This document shows positions 24,623 to 34,499 of a DNA stretch of 64,000 bases, in pieces (position 1 is the first letter of the stretch; every line of letters begins with the position of its first letter). The notes below the pieces were generated by a model. It did not search any database. It saw only the letters and a list, made by a program, of their open reading frames with translations, and had not been told where the DNA came from. The position numbers and the translations under genes are program-made. The stretch comes from Methylobacterium aerolatum (GTDB lineage: Bacteria > Pseudomonadota > Alphaproteobacteria > Rhizobiales > Beijerinckiaceae). The stretch covers positions 20,125 to 84,124 of the forward strand of contig NZ_BPQE01000024.1 in NCBI RefSeq assembly GCF_022179085.1, read 5' to 3'.

Positions 24623-25201
24623 TCAGCCGCGGTCAGCGGGCGCGGGCTGGATCGTGGCCGCGAGGTCGATGTCGACCCCGACGTCGAGACCGACCCACTG
24701 GCCCGATGCCCACGGGCCCTGGCCGACACCGAAGTCGGTTCGGACAAGGCCGACGTGGCCGGCGGCCCGCGCCTGATCCTTGTCGAGCGTGAGATGGAAG
24801 GGCAGCGTGAGCGGCCGGCTCGTGCCCCGGATCGTCAGGGTCCCGACCGCCTCGTAGTCGCCGTGCCCCTTATCGATGAAGCGGGTCGCCTCGAAGCGTG
24901 CTTGGTTTGCGCCCTTCACGTCGAACCAGTCCTTCTGCGGAAGGGCCTCGTCACGCTGGACGTCGCCCGTCCTGGCGCTGGCGAGGTCGATCAACAAGAC
25001 GGTGTGCCCGGCCTCGGGCTTGGCCGGGTCGAAGTCGATCTTGGCCTGGAAGCGCTCGAAGCGCCCGGTGAACGGCGCCCCGACCTGAACGCCCGAGAAC
25101 TTGATGGTGCTCTTGGCCGGGTCGACCGCCCATTCGGCGGCGGTCGCGGGAACCGCGGCGGCCGACAGGGCGAGCGCGAGGCAGAGGAGTCGCGTGTTCA
25201 T
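24623..25201 (-). CDS. YceI-family periplasmic protein (second in operon)
   Basis: 192 residues with a signal peptide (LLCLALALSAAAVPATAAEW). The mature part begins WAVDPAKSTIKFSGVQVGAPFTG and ends with GLVRTDFGVGQG, the lipocalin-like YceI beta-barrel that binds isoprenoid or other amphiphilic ligands. Its ATG overlaps the stop of the cytochrome b561 gene by four bases. Together with that gene it reproduces the yceJ-yceI arrangement of E. coli, which responds to base and oxidative stress. Confidence 0.92.
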   Translation of the reverse strand: MNTRLLCLALALSAAAVPATAAEWAVDPAKSTIKFSGVQVGAPFTGRFERFQAKIDFDPAKPEAGHTVLLIDLASARTGDVQRDEALPQKDWFDVKGANQARFEATRFIDKGHGDYEAVGTLTIRGTSRPLTLPFHLTLDKDQARAAGHVGLVRTDFGVGQGPWASGQWVGLDVGVDIDLAATIQPAPADRG

Positions 25202-25806
25202 GGGTTCGATTCCAGGGATCCGGACCGCGCCGAAGGTGCACGGGCTGGCAGCATGCGGCGCAGGACGTCGTCGTGGATGATGAAGTGGTGGCGCAGGGCG
25301 GCTGCCACGTGGAGGATGAGCAGCGCCGTCAGCAGCCACGCCCCGTAGGCATGCATCAGCTTGAGGAAGCCCTCCGCCGCCGCCGGGTTCGGGACGAACG
25401 CGGCAAGGGGAAGGTGCGGCCAGGGCACGAGGCCGTAGAGCACCGTCGGGATGTTGAACGGCGACAGCGACACCACCGCCCAGCCGGTCAGAGGCAGCCC
25501 GACGAGGAGCAGGTACAGCAGGCCGTGCGCCGTCGAGGCCGCCACGCGCTCCCGCGCCGGCATCCTGGCCGGGTGAGGCGGCGGCCGGTGGGTCAGGCGC
25601 CAGAGGACCCGCAAGACCGTCAGGGCCAGCACCGTGATGCCGACCGACTTGTGCCACTGGTAGAGCTGGAACTGGCGCATCGGCGCCAGTCCCGCATGCG
25701 CTATGATCAGGCCCATGCCGATCAGGGCGAGCACGCCGAGCGCGCTCGCCCAGTGCAGCAGGATGGCCACGGCGGAGTACCGCCGCGCGGACACACCGGT
25801 TGCCAT
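25198..25806 (-). CDS. cytochrome b561 (YceJ-like)
   Basis: 202 residues with four membrane helices and the histidines expected to hold two hemes (LLHWASALG, QWHKSVGITVL, TAHGLLYLL, LHVAAALRHH). The start at 25806 follows GAGGA. Such cytochromes pass electrons between the quinone pool and periplasmic partners or superoxide. The gene lies between two yceI genes and overlaps the downstream one by four bases, so they are one operon. Confidence 0.92.
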   Translation of the reverse strand: MATGVSARRYSAVAILLHWASALGVLALIGMGLIIAHAGLAPMRQFQLYQWHKSVGITVLALTVLRVLWRLTHRPPPHPARMPARERVAASTAHGLLYLLLVGLPLTGWAVVSLSPFNIPTVLYGLVPWPHLPLAAFVPNPAAAEGFLKLMHAYGAWLLTALLILHVAAALRHHFIIHDDVLRRMLPARAPSARSGSLESNP

Positions 25807-25827
25807 GGCCGTCCTCAAAGCCGTCGG

Positions 25828-26436
25828 TCAGTCCTGACGCTCGAAGGCGCCCGCGATGGTAAGGTGCAGTTCGTCGCCGATCAGCGGCACGTAGGTCTTC
25901 ACACCGAACTCCGAGCGCTTGAGCGTGCCGGTGGCCTCGAAGCCGACCGTATACTTCTTGTTGAGGGGATTGGCGCCGGCGCCGACCAGGGTGACGTCGA
26001 GGATCACCGGCTTGGTCACCCCGTGGAGCGTCAGGTCACCCGTGACCTTCGCGTGGTCCTTGCCGGCCGGCGCGACCTTGGTCGAGACGAAGGTCATGGT
26101 CGGGTACTTGCCGGCGTCGAGCCACTGGTCGCCCTTGAGCTCGTCGGTGAGCTTGGCGCTGGTGGTCGTCACCGAGGCGACCGGGATCTTCACCGACAGC
26201 TTTGAGGCGGCGGGGTTCTTCGGGTCGAGGGTGAGGCTGCCCGACACGTCCGAGAAGCCGCCGGCATAGTTCGAGAAGCCCATGTGCGACACGCGCCAGC
26301 CGACCTGGGTATGGCCGGGGTCGACCGCGTAGGTGCCGGCCTGGATCTGGGCCGGGTCGCGGGTGACCGGCGACTGGGCCAGGACTGGGGTGGCGACGAG
26401 GGCCAGGACGAGGCCGGGGATGAGGATGGACTTCAC
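25828..26436 (-). CDS. YceI-family periplasmic protein (first in operon)
   Basis: 202 residues with a signal peptide (ILIPGLVLALVATPVLAQ). The YceI barrel shows YAVDPGHTQVGWRVSHMGFSN at the start, MTFVSTKV in the middle and KRSEFGVKTYVPLIGDEL near the end. It shares only the family fold with the second YceI protein of the operon. A LysR gene runs divergently from 26553 and may regulate the block, with 116 bases shared between the two starts. Confidence 0.92.
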   Translation of the reverse strand: MKSILIPGLVLALVATPVLAQSPVTRDPAQIQAGTYAVDPGHTQVGWRVSHMGFSNYAGGFSDVSGSLTLDPKNPAASKLSVKIPVASVTTTSAKLTDELKGDQWLDAGKYPTMTFVSTKVAPAGKDHAKVTGDLTLHGVTKPVILDVTLVGAGANPLNKKYTVGFEATGTLKRSEFGVKTYVPLIGDELHLTIAGAFERQD

Positions 26437-26552
26437 GGGTGTCTCCGGGACTGAAACGGGCGACCCGACCCACCTGGGGAAGGGCCGCGAGAGCCGAGGA
26501 CGCTGGGATACCCACGTTGGCGGCCGAGGTTGAGCCTGCTATTCGGAACCAC

Positions 26553-27500
26553 ATGGTTGCGAAAACGGAAACCTTTGGCGGCGGATTGGACGACCTGCGC
26601 GCCTTCTGCGCGGTTGTCGACCTGGGCACCGTGACGGCGGCCGCGGCGAGCCGGGGCGAGACCAAGGGTAGCCTCAGCCGACGCATCTCGCGCCTGGAGG
26701 CTGCGCTCGGCGCCACCCTGATGGCCCGCCATCCCCGCGCGGTGTCGCCGACCGCGGAGGGCCTAGCCTTCTATGCCAAGGTGCAGGAGAGCCTCGCGCT
26801 CCTCGACGAGGCGGCCGAGACCGCGCGTGACGCCCGCACCGTTCCTGCAGGCCACCTCCGGGTGACGACCTCGGTCGATTTCGGCATCGAGTTGATGCCG
26901 GGGATCGTCGCGAGCTTCCGCCGGGCCTACCCGCAGATCACGGTCGATATGATTAACACGGACGCGCGGCTCGATCTCGCGGCCAACCGGATCGACCTCG
27001 CCCTGCGCCTGGGCGACACCGAGGAGACCGGTTACAGGGCCGCGCTGTTCCTGCGTCTCTGGATCGGGCTCTACGCGGCACCGGACTACCTCGCGCGGCG
27101 TCCGGCGCCGATGAGCCTCGCGGCCCTGGCAGAGCACGACCTGATCCTCTCGCGCGAAAGGCCTGGAGCGCTGGGCATCATGCTCAGCGACGGCCAGGGC
27201 CGGACGGAACAGGTCGCGCTCAGCCCTGCGGTCCGGGCGAGCGACTTCGCCACGGTGCTTCGGCTGACGCTGGCCGGGACAGGCATCGGCCATCTGCCGA
27301 GCGCCGTGGCGGCCGGCTCCGTCGCGAACGGGGCGCTCGTACGGGTGCTGGCACCTTGGGCGACGGCGGGCGGGGCGCTCCGGGCCGTGAGCCTCGCCGG
27401 CCGGGAATTGCCGGCACGCGTGCGCGTCTTTCGCGAGCACGTTCGCTCCGAGATGATGAAGCGCTTCGCCGTCGAGCCGGATCAAGCCGAGGGCACCTGA
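26553..27500 (+). CDS. LysR-family transcriptional regulator
   Basis: 315 residues starting at the ATG at 26553. The helix-turn-helix lies at about 12-60 (LDDLRAFCAVVDLGTVTAAAASRG, then GSLSRRISRLEAALG). Here the usual AAxxLxxSQPAVS pattern is replaced by AAAASRGETKGSLSRRI, as in the DsdC/AaeR-like branch that regulates adjacent genes. The effector domain runs from 95 to 300. It is divergent from the YceI-b561-YceI-VOC operon, the probable target. Confidence 0.88.
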   Translation: MVAKTETFGGGLDDLRAFCAVVDLGTVTAAAASRGETKGSLSRRISRLEAALGATLMARHPRAVSPTAEGLAFYAKVQESLALLDEAAETARDARTVPAGHLRVTTSVDFGIELMPGIVASFRRAYPQITVDMINTDARLDLAANRIDLALRLGDTEETGYRAALFLRLWIGLYAAPDYLARRPAPMSLAALAEHDLILSRERPGALGIMLSDGQGRTEQVALSPAVRASDFATVLRLTLAGTGIGHLPSAVAAGSVANGALVRVLAPWATAGGALRAVSLAGRELPARVRVFREHVRSEMMKRFAVEPDQAEGT

Positions 27501-27668
27501 TGCGAGCGGTTCCCGGAGTCGTTCCTCGGCCGTCGAGGAGCGTCGGCTCAGAGTGGGGCTGTGCGGAACGGCGCGATGACAGCGGCGTGTTCTCACATGC
27601 TCGGTCTATTACCCAACTCCGCCGCCACGAGGGGTCTGTACCTATCCCGGGCGGCGGGGGTTTGCTGA

Positions 27669-28553
<885 letters not shown>

Positions 28554-28588
28554 AGGGAAAAATCCTAAGCGGTTCGTATTCCGCACAA

Positions 28589-28626
28589 GGTCTATAAATG
28601 AGACCCAAATTGCCTGTAAGGAGGCA
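28589..28626. promoter_or_regulatory. operator-like inverted repeats between quinone reductase and HxlR genes
   Basis: GGTCT (28589-28593), seven AT-rich bases and AGACC (28601-28605) form a 17-base palindrome. A second inverted pair, TGCCT and AGGCA (28611-28615, 28622-28626), follows. Both lie in the 111-base gap between the divergent starts, where an HxlR dimer would be expected to bind. Confidence 0.5.
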
Positions 28627-28664
28627 GGTTCTAGGAGCCTGGTGACTTGGAAGGAACCGCCTGC

Positions 28665-29072
28665 ATGAGCGACGCGAACGGGCTAGCCAGCAAGTTCGAT
28701 AGCTGGCAGCGCATGAGACTCGATCCGGCCCACTGCCCAGTCCGGGACGTGCTCGATCACCTCGGCGACAAATGGACAACCTTGATCGTGATCGCACTGG
28801 CCGGCGGTCCTCGGCGGTTCGGCGAGCTGAACCGGTCCATCCCCGATATTTCGAAGCGAATGTTGACGCAGTGTCTGCGTAATCTGGAGCGTGATGGGCT
28901 CATCACCCGCCATGTGTTCCCAACCAGCCCACCGAGCGTTGAATACCGGTTGGCGGATCTGGGTCGGTCACTCCTAGGTCCCCTGCAAGTGCTGATCGAA
29001 TGGGCCGAAGCTAACCATCAAACCGTAGTGGATGCCCGCCTTCGATTCGATGGTGCTGCTCCAAGTACCTGA
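28665..29072 (+). CDS. HxlR-family transcriptional regulator
   Basis: 135 residues from the ATG at 28665, with AAGGA upstream. A single winged-helix domain: [22 protein letters not shown], then [32 protein letters not shown]. Cysteine C24 lies at the conserved position of the redox-sensing HypR/QorR/YodB group of this family, which respond to quinones and aldehydes by thiol oxidation. The divergent NmrA-type quinone reductase fits that role. Confidence 0.92.
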   Translation: MSDANGLASKFDSWQRMRLDPAHCPVRDVLDHLGDKWTTLIVIALAGGPRRFGELNRSIPDISKRMLTQCLRNLERDGLITRHVFPTSPPSVEYRLADLGRSLLGPLQVLIEWAEANHQTVVDARLRFDGAAPST

Positions 29073-29120
29073 GAGTGGACGTTCCTGGCGTCCGAAAGGG
29101 TCGGAAGCGGGCGCCTTGAC

Positions 29121-29332
29121 GATGTCCGCTCCGATGCTTCTGTCGCTCGGAAGCAGACAGGCAGAAATCCCCCCTCCCCAGTCATCCTGACGGGCCTATC
29201 GGTGAGACCGATGCTGGCCGAAAGCGGAACGAGCGCTCCGGAGGAGGTTGACCAGAAAAGCGGACGGCCTCCTACCGACCCAACCCGGCCGCCCGGACCG
29301 CCTTGTGCGCATCTCCGAAGCGGCCGTTCGTC
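29121..29332 (+). repeat. dispersed intergenic repeat, long copy B
   Basis: About 210 bases homologous along their whole length to 23330-23541, starting 49 bases after the HxlR stop. Shared blocks include GATGTCCGCT, GAAGCAGACAGGCAGAAATC, GGCCGAAAGCGGAA, AGAAAAGCGGAC, CTACCGACCCAACCC and CCGTTCGTCAGCC. The rest of the gap to 29572 has no gene. Confidence 0.75.
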
Positions 29333-29572
29333 AGCCGTGCGCCACCTTTGGTCCGGTGTGGAAAGCGACTTGGCCGATTTAACAGGCAGCCAGAAAGAAG
29401 CAGCCGGCAGTCGGTCGCGGCATCGACTGGAAGGGTGCACATGCTCCGAAGCCGAGTTGGAACTCCGCTCTCCCGAACATGCCGCATCAGATAAGTCGAT
29501 CACTGCTGAGAAAGCCCGCCGCGGCAGCTGCAGGGCGGGCTCTCGTGGTGCGATACGGGATCCCGCCTGTCT

Positions 29573-30778
29573 TCAGCGGGCGGTTCCCGAACCCGTCGAC
29601 CCTGTGACAGCGGCTTGGTTAGCCTTGATGGCCCACAACTCGGTCGGCAAGCTGATAGGGGCGCCGGGCTTGTAATCCGCCGAGTCCTGAATGTGGGACG
29701 TCGTCACGTAGATCGTGCCATCGGGCCCTTCGCTGAACGTATCCGGCCACCGGAGCCTGTCGTCCTGAACCAGCGTGGTCAGGCCACCGTCCGGCTTGGT
29801 CAGGTCGCGGACCTTCACTGCGTTGTCCTGCGGTGAGGTGACATACATCCGCCCGTCCTTGCGAGAGATCAGTAGCCCGTCAGCCGGCCCGTTCTCGCCG
29901 ACCGTGGCGATCTTCCCGCTCAGGGTTCTGTCGCTCAGCGACTCGGGCACGAATGATGCCGTGGCCCAACCTGTCAGTGCGTCAGTGGGGAGGCTGTAGA
30001 GGGTCTTACCCTTGATGGCCTGCCAGTAGAGTGTCTTTCCATCAGGGGAGAGTGCAATGCCGTCGGCGGAGAACTCGACGCCGCGCCCATCGGGGCGACG
30101 GAGCGGCTTGCCGTCGTACTGTATGGTCACGCTCTTGTCCGGCATCGTCGAGGGGTGGCCGGACAACACGCGCTTGGCTGAACCGCTGTCGAGATCGACC
30201 ACGATCAGCGCCCCCTCAGCCCCGGAGTCCGTCAGGTAGGCGGTCTTGCCATCGGGCGAGATGCGTACGTCGTTGATGTAGGAGGCCTGCATCACCGTGC
30301 TGGGATCGAACGGGATTGTCTTCACGACCTGATTGGTCTTCAGGTCGATACCCACGAGCTTGGCTCCGTCCTTGACCACATGCGCCATCGCCGGTGCGGC
30401 GGCGTCGACCACCCAAAGGCGATCCTGCCCATCGGCGACGACGCTCTGAACGCAGACGAAGTGTGTTTTGGGATCGACCTCGTCCTTCCTGGCATTGCGC
30501 CAGCTGTTCCAGTCATCGTTCGGATAAGCGACCGGCTTGCCATCCTTCAACTCGGCAACCGAGACCGGAGCGTCCTCACTCCAACGCGGGAAGTTGACGA
30601 ACATACGCCCGTCTCGGCTTACGGTGATCCCTGTGACCTGATGCGCGAAGCTCGCGATCTGGGTGAGATTGCCATCGGCTGGAGCGCGGCTCTGGGCTAG
30701 GGCGGGACCCACTAGCGCTGCGGTACTGGCCATCAGGGCTAGGGCCAGACCGAAATGGGCGCTCGCTGAAAGTTTCAT
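29573..30778 (-). CDS. secreted MRJP/yellow-type (L-dopachrome tautomerase-related) protein
   Basis: 401 residues with a signal peptide (LALALMASTAALVGPALAQS). The body is a six-bladed propeller of the major-royal-jelly/yellow family: GRMFVNFPRWSEDAPVSVAEL, PNDDWNSWR, VQSVVADGQDRLWVVDAA, YINDVRISPDGKTAYLTDSG and PDTFSEGPDGTIYVT. Bacterial members are periplasmic or secreted and of unknown activity; some are near oxidative-stress genes. It stands alone on the minus strand. The IS66 element starts 166 bases upstream of its start codon and may influence its promoter. Confidence 0.9.
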   Translation of the reverse strand: MKLSASAHFGLALALMASTAALVGPALAQSRAPADGNLTQIASFAHQVTGITVSRDGRMFVNFPRWSEDAPVSVAELKDGKPVAYPNDDWNSWRNARKDEVDPKTHFVCVQSVVADGQDRLWVVDAAAPAMAHVVKDGAKLVGIDLKTNQVVKTIPFDPSTVMQASYINDVRISPDGKTAYLTDSGAEGALIVVDLDSGSAKRVLSGHPSTMPDKSVTIQYDGKPLRRPDGRGVEFSADGIALSPDGKTLYWQAIKGKTLYSLPTDALTGWATASFVPESLSDRTLSGKIATVGENGPADGLLISRKDGRMYVTSPQDNAVKVRDLTKPDGGLTTLVQDDRLRWPDTFSEGPDGTIYVTTSHIQDSADYKPGAPISLPTELWAIKANQAAVTGSTGSGTAR

Positions 30779-30842
30779 ACTGGGCACTCTCCGAGGGGTA
30801 TGCCAGCCAACTCCTCAGCACGATCTCGGCTCCCCGGCACAG

Positions 30843-30858
30843 GTAAGCGCTCGCACCG
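30843..30858 (+). repeat. extra IS66-like end sequence outside the element
   Basis: GTAAGCGCTCGCACCG matches the first ten bases (GTAAGCGCTC) of the IS66 left end at 30945, 102 bases away. It could be a leftover from another IS66-type insertion or chance. Confidence 0.35.
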
Positions 30859-30971
30859 GGCAAACATCAGGCGTATGCCCGGTGCCGGGGTTGCGCATCT
30901 TCGCCGAGAACGGCTGTCGCCTCGCCCTCTTTTTCCGGATCGCCGTAAGCGCTCGGTGAGCGGCCGCCTGG

Positions 30972-32504
30972 TCAGGCGGCGTGCGCGGCTGGCTGGGCTT
31001 GCGTCCAGTTCCAGGGCAGCAGATCGGTCAGCCGCTTGACCGGATGATCGGCGATGCATGTGAGCACGTCACGCAAATAGGCCTCGGGATCGAGCCGGTT
31101 CAGCTTGGCCGTCTCGATCAGGCTGTAGAAGGCGGCCGCGCGTTCGGCCCCGAGGTCGGAGCCGGCGAACAGGTAATTCTTGCGCCCGACCGCGACGCCG
31201 CGCAGTGCCCGCTCGGCCGCGTTGTTGTCGAGCGCGATGCGCCCGTCGTCGAAGGCGCGGGCGAGCGCCGGCCAGCGCGCCAGCATGTAGCGCAGCGCCT
31301 TGGCCAGTTCGGACCGACCCGGCAACTGGGTGAGGCACAGTTGCGCCCACACCTTCAGCGCCGCCGCCAGCGGCTTCGCGCGGGCCTGTCGTTCACGGGT
31401 GCGGGCGTCGGGCGGCTTGCCGTGCAGCTCACGCTCGATCCCGTAGAGCGCGCCGATCCGCGCCAGCGCCTCCGCGGCCAGCGCCGAGCCGGTCGCGGCG
31501 TGCACGTCGAAGATCTTGCGCCGCACATGAGCCCAACAGGCCGCTTCGGTGAGAGCACCACCTGGGCGCGTCCCCGCGTACAGCCCGTTGAAGCCGGCGT
31601 AGCCGTCGGCCACCAGCACCCCGGAGAAGCGCGCCAGGTGCGCGAGCGGACGTTCGCCCCGGCGGTCGGGCGAGGCGAAGATCACCGCCGCCGGCGGCCG
31701 GGCGCCGCCGTGGGGGCGCTCGTCGCGCACGTAGGTCCAGAGCCGGCCGGTCCGGGTCTTGCCGGTGCCCGGCGCCAGCACCGGGACCGGCGTGTCGTCG
31801 CCGTGCAGCACGTCCGAGCCGGCGATCACCTCCCGCCGCGGCAGGTCGACGAGCGGCATCACCGCCGCGGCCGTCGCGCCCAGCCAACCCGAGAGCGTCG
31901 AGGTGGCCAGATCGACCCCGTCGCGGGCGTAGATCTCGGCCTGGCGATAGAGCGGCAGGTGGTCGTCGAACTTGGCCACCGCGATGTGGGCGAGCAGACC
32001 CGGGCCGGCGCGTCCGCGGGCGATGGCGTGGTGGGGCGCCGGCGTCTGGACCACCTGCTCGCAGGCCCGGCAGGCGAAGGCCTCGCGCACGTGGCGCACG
32101 ACCTTGAACCGGCCCGGCACGTAGTCGAGGCTCTCGGTCACGTCCTCGCCGATCCGCCGCAGCGCACCGCCGCAGGCTGGGCAGGCGCAGGGGCCGGGGT
32201 GGACGATGCTCTCGCGCCGCAGGTGCCCGGGCAGAGGCCGCCGCGCCGGCCGGATACGCGCTGCCTCCACCGCCCCGGCGACAGCGGGCATGGCAGCCAG
32301 ACGTTCGGCCTCGTCGACCTCCAGCGTCTCGATGGCCAGTTCGAGCTGCTCGACGCGCCCCCCGAGCCTCTCCGACGCGGTGCCGAACCCAGCTCGCTTC
32401 AGCCGGGCGAGTTCGCCGCGCAGCTTCTCGATCAGACAGCTTAAGCCGTACCGAGGGGGCTCGCCACATCCATGCGCCCGGACGCTGCTGCCTCGGTACT
32501 CCAC
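30972..32504 (-). CDS. tnpC: IS66-family transposase TnpC, N-terminus possibly frameshifted
   Basis: About 510 residues from a GTG at 32504, six bases after the tnpB stop. It has the coiled helix IEKLRGELARLKRAGFG, a zinc-binding CACPACGG, and DDE transposase signatures: VLHGDDTPVPVLAPG, VLVADGYAGFNGLY and DNNAAERALRG. An ATG at 32473 in another frame reads MDVASPLGTA and then stops, whereas many TnpC proteins begin MDVASPLP and lead straight into the IEKLRGEL helix. A one- or two-base change between 32440 and 32473 may thus have broken the natural start, leaving only the less usual GTG. Activity is doubtful. Confidence 0.82.
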   Translation of the reverse strand: MEYRGSSVRAHGCGEPPRYGLSCLIEKLRGELARLKRAGFGTASERLGGRVEQLELAIETLEVDEAERLAAMPAVAGAVEAARIRPARRPLPGHLRRESIVHPGPCACPACGGALRRIGEDVTESLDYVPGRFKVVRHVREAFACRACEQVVQTPAPHHAIARGRAGPGLLAHIAVAKFDDHLPLYRQAEIYARDGVDLATSTLSGWLGATAAAVMPLVDLPRREVIAGSDVLHGDDTPVPVLAPGTGKTRTGRLWTYVRDERPHGGARPPAAVIFASPDRRGERPLAHLARFSGVLVADGYAGFNGLYAGTRPGGALTEAACWAHVRRKIFDVHAATGSALAAEALARIGALYGIERELHGKPPDARTRERQARAKPLAAALKVWAQLCLTQLPGRSELAKALRYMLARWPALARAFDDGRIALDNNAAERALRGVAVGRKNYLFAGSDLGAERAAAFYSLIETAKLNRLDPEAYLRDVLTCIADHPVKRLTDLLPWNWTQAQPAAHAA

Positions 32505-32509
32505 CGCGC

Positions 32510-32857
32510 TCAGCCGGCGATCCGGGGCCGGTCGGTGCGCACGGGGGCCCGCCAATCGATACCCTCCAGCAGCATCGCGAGTTGCGCCGGGGTCAGCGCG
32601 GCCGCGGCCCCCGCCGTGGCCGGCCAGACGAAGCGGCCCTTCTCCAGACGCTTGGCGAACAGGCATAGCCCCTGACCGTCCCACCACAGCACCTTGATCA
32701 GGTGCCCCTGCCGGCCGCGGAACACGAACGCCTGTCCCGAGAACGGGTTGCGGGCGAGATGGTCCTGCACCAGGGTGGCCAGACCGTCGAAGCCCTTGCG
32801 CATGTCAGTGTGCCCGGTGGCCAGCCACACCCGCGCGCCGGAGGGGACCGGGATCAT
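32510..32857 (-). CDS. tnpB: IS66 accessory protein TnpB (Orf2)
   Basis: 115 residues matching the IS66 Orf2 family throughout: VWLATGHTDMRKGFDGLATL, NPFSGQAFVFRGRQGHLIKVLWWDG and LCLFAKRLEKGRFVWP. It overlaps tnpA by four bases. Needed for transposition along with TnpA and TnpC. Confidence 0.95.
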   Translation of the reverse strand: MIPVPSGARVWLATGHTDMRKGFDGLATLVQDHLARNPFSGQAFVFRGRQGHLIKVLWWDGQGLCLFAKRLEKGRFVWPATAGAAAALTPAQLAMLLEGIDWRAPVRTDRPRIAG

Positions 32858-33228
32858 CGGCCGGTCAGCGCTGCGAGTACGCCCCGCAGGAGTGCGAGGT
32901 CGGTCCCGGCCGGCACCCGCACCCGGTGGCCGCCGGCCAGCTCGATCTCGATGGGGCCGGGCTCCGCCGGCACGATGGGCGCGCCGGCCGTGGGGGCCGG
33001 CAGGGCCAGCGGCACGAACGCCGGCCCGGCGGGTGCCACCGCCGCCCGCTGTTCAGCCAGGACCGCGCGGCGCCAGCGAAACAGCAGGCTGGAATGCAGC
33101 CCGTGCCGGCGTGCCACCGCCGAGGCCGACGTGCCCGGCACGTCCGCCTCGGCCAGGATCGCCCGCTTCTGCTCCGGCGACCACGCCCGGCGCGTGCCGG
33201 CGACCACGACGTGCGAGGGAGAAGTCAT
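32854..33228 (-). CDS. tnpA: IS66 accessory protein TnpA (Orf1)
   Basis: 124 residues with an N-terminal helix-turn-helix (RRAWSPEQKRAILAEA, then SASAVARRHGLHSSLLFRW) and a C-terminal proline/alanine-rich tail ending in the VRVPAGTDLALLRGVLAAL stretch typical of IS66 TnpA. It is the first gene of the element and overlaps tnpB (ATGA). Confidence 0.93.
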   Translation of the reverse strand: MTSPSHVVVAGTRRAWSPEQKRAILAEADVPGTSASAVARRHGLHSSLLFRWRRAVLAEQRAAVAPAGPAFVPLALPAPTAGAPIVPAEPGPIEIELAGGHRVRVPAGTDLALLRGVLAALTGR

Positions 33229-33476
33229 AGGTCCAGACCCAGGGCCGATACAGCGCCATCTGACGCCAGCACCTGTATCCAGAGCGCGCCACTATCCGCG
33301 CAAGGCAGCCGTCACCAAGCGCTTACTTTGAGTCAACATTTCGCCCCTGCCTTACCGTCTCAGCAGCAGCGGCGTAATATGCGCGTCATGCCGCTGCGCC
33401 AAAGGAGGCGGCACGCTATGAGGCAGCCTAGGACGGCGGCGCGGGATCGCCCGTTGCGACATCCTGGGAGACACTC

Positions 33477-34499
33477 ATGCGTGCTGTGACCTACACCGAA
33501 GGCGCCCGGATCGATGCGCCGGACGCCCTCCTCGACACCACCTTTCCCGATCCCGTGCCGGTTGGGCGCGACCTGCTCGTACGCGTGCAGGCCGTTTCCG
33601 TGAACCCAATCGACACCAAGGTGCGCCAAGGCGCCTACAAGCAGGGTTGCGAGCCGAAGGTTCTCGGCTGGGATGCGGCCGGAACGGTGGTCTCGGTCGG
33701 ACCCGAGGCGCGCCTGTTCAAGCCCGGCGACGCGGTGTTCTATGCCGGTGCGCTCGACCGGCCAGGTAGCAACGCCGCGTTCCAGTGCGTGGACGAGCGC
33801 CTCGTCGGTGCCAAGCCAGCCAGCCTCGATTTCGCCGCCGCCGCGGCGCTACCGCTTACCGCGCTGACCGCTTGGGAGATGTTGTTCGACCGGCTCGACG
33901 TCGCCACGCCCGTTCCGGGTGCCGCCCCCGCGATCCTGATCGTCGGCGGCGCCGGCGGCGTCGGCTCGATCGCGATCCAGCTCGCCCGGCAGCTCACGGA
34001 TCTCATCGTGATCGCTACGGCCTCGCGCCCCGAGACGGCGCAATGGTGCCGGGACCTCGGCGCCCACCACGTGATCGACCATGCGAAGCCCCTCGCCACC
34101 GAGGTGGCGGCGCTCGGTCTTCCCGGGTCGCCCGGGTTCGTGTTCGCGACGACGCAGACCAGTGCGCATCTCCCGCAGATCATCGAGCTCCTCGCACCAC
34201 AGGGTCGCCTCGGCCCGATCGACGATCCCGAGACCCTGGACGTGATGCCGCTCAAGCCCAAGAGCCTGTCGCTGCACTGGGAGCTGATGTTCACCCGTTC
34301 GTTGTTCCAGACCTCCGACATGGAACGGCAGCACGCGATCCTGACCGAGATCGCCCGCCTGATCGACGCGGGACGGCTGCGCACGACGTTGAGCGAGACC
34401 TTCGGTCCGATCAACGCCGCCAACCTGGCACGCGCCCACGCGCTCATCGAGAGCGGGAAGGCGAGGGGCAAGGTCGTCCTCACTGGGTTCAGCGACTAA
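33477..34499 (+). CDS. zinc-independent MDR-family quinone/enone reductase
   Basis: 340 residues of the medium-chain dehydrogenase/reductase superfamily: a GroES-like N-terminal domain (VQAVSVNPIDTKVRQG, LGWDAAGTVVSVG) and a Rossmann domain with ILIVGGAGGVGSIAIQLARQ at about 145-165. The zinc-ligand cysteines and histidines of alcohol dehydrogenases are absent, so it belongs to the NADPH:quinone reductase or zinc-binding dehydrogenase family protein type (ZADH, Qor-like). It opens a run of electrophile-handling genes. It starts 150 bases after the IS66 right end. Confidence 0.9.
   Translation: MRAVTYTEGARIDAPDALLDTTFPDPVPVGRDLLVRVQAVSVNPIDTKVRQGAYKQGCEPKVLGWDAAGTVVSVGPEARLFKPGDAVFYAGALDRPGSNAAFQCVDERLVGAKPASLDFAAAAALPLTALTAWEMLFDRLDVATPVPGAAPAILIVGGAGGVGSIAIQLARQLTDLIVIATASRPETAQWCRDLGAHHVIDHAKPLATEVAALGLPGSPGFVFATTQTSAHLPQIIELLAPQGRLGPIDDPETLDVMPLKPKSLSLHWELMFTRSLFQTSDMERQHAILTEIARLIDAGRLRTTLSETFGPINAANLARAHALIESGKARGKVVLTGFSD

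Larger units (their letters stand above)
30945..33326 (-). mobile_element. IS66-family insertion sequence (tnpA, tnpB, tnpC)
   Basis: A 2382-base element with three genes on the minus strand in the standard order. The ends are GTAAGCGCTCGGTGAGCGG (left, from 30945) and, reading inward from 33326, GTAAGCGCTTGGTGACGG. The expected 8-base target duplication is absent (GGATCGCC left, TTTGAGTC right), so the flanks have probably been rearranged since insertion. Confidence 0.88.

Noticed and set aside
25196-25220. GGTTCGATTCC, the T-loop consensus of a tRNA
   Set aside because: It lies in the overlap of two coding genes, the flanking bases do not form a T-stem, and no cloverleaf can be drawn around it.
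30981-32444. 487-codon open frame on the plus strand
   Set aside because: Antisense to the IS66 transposase gene, whose motifs are clear on the other strand.
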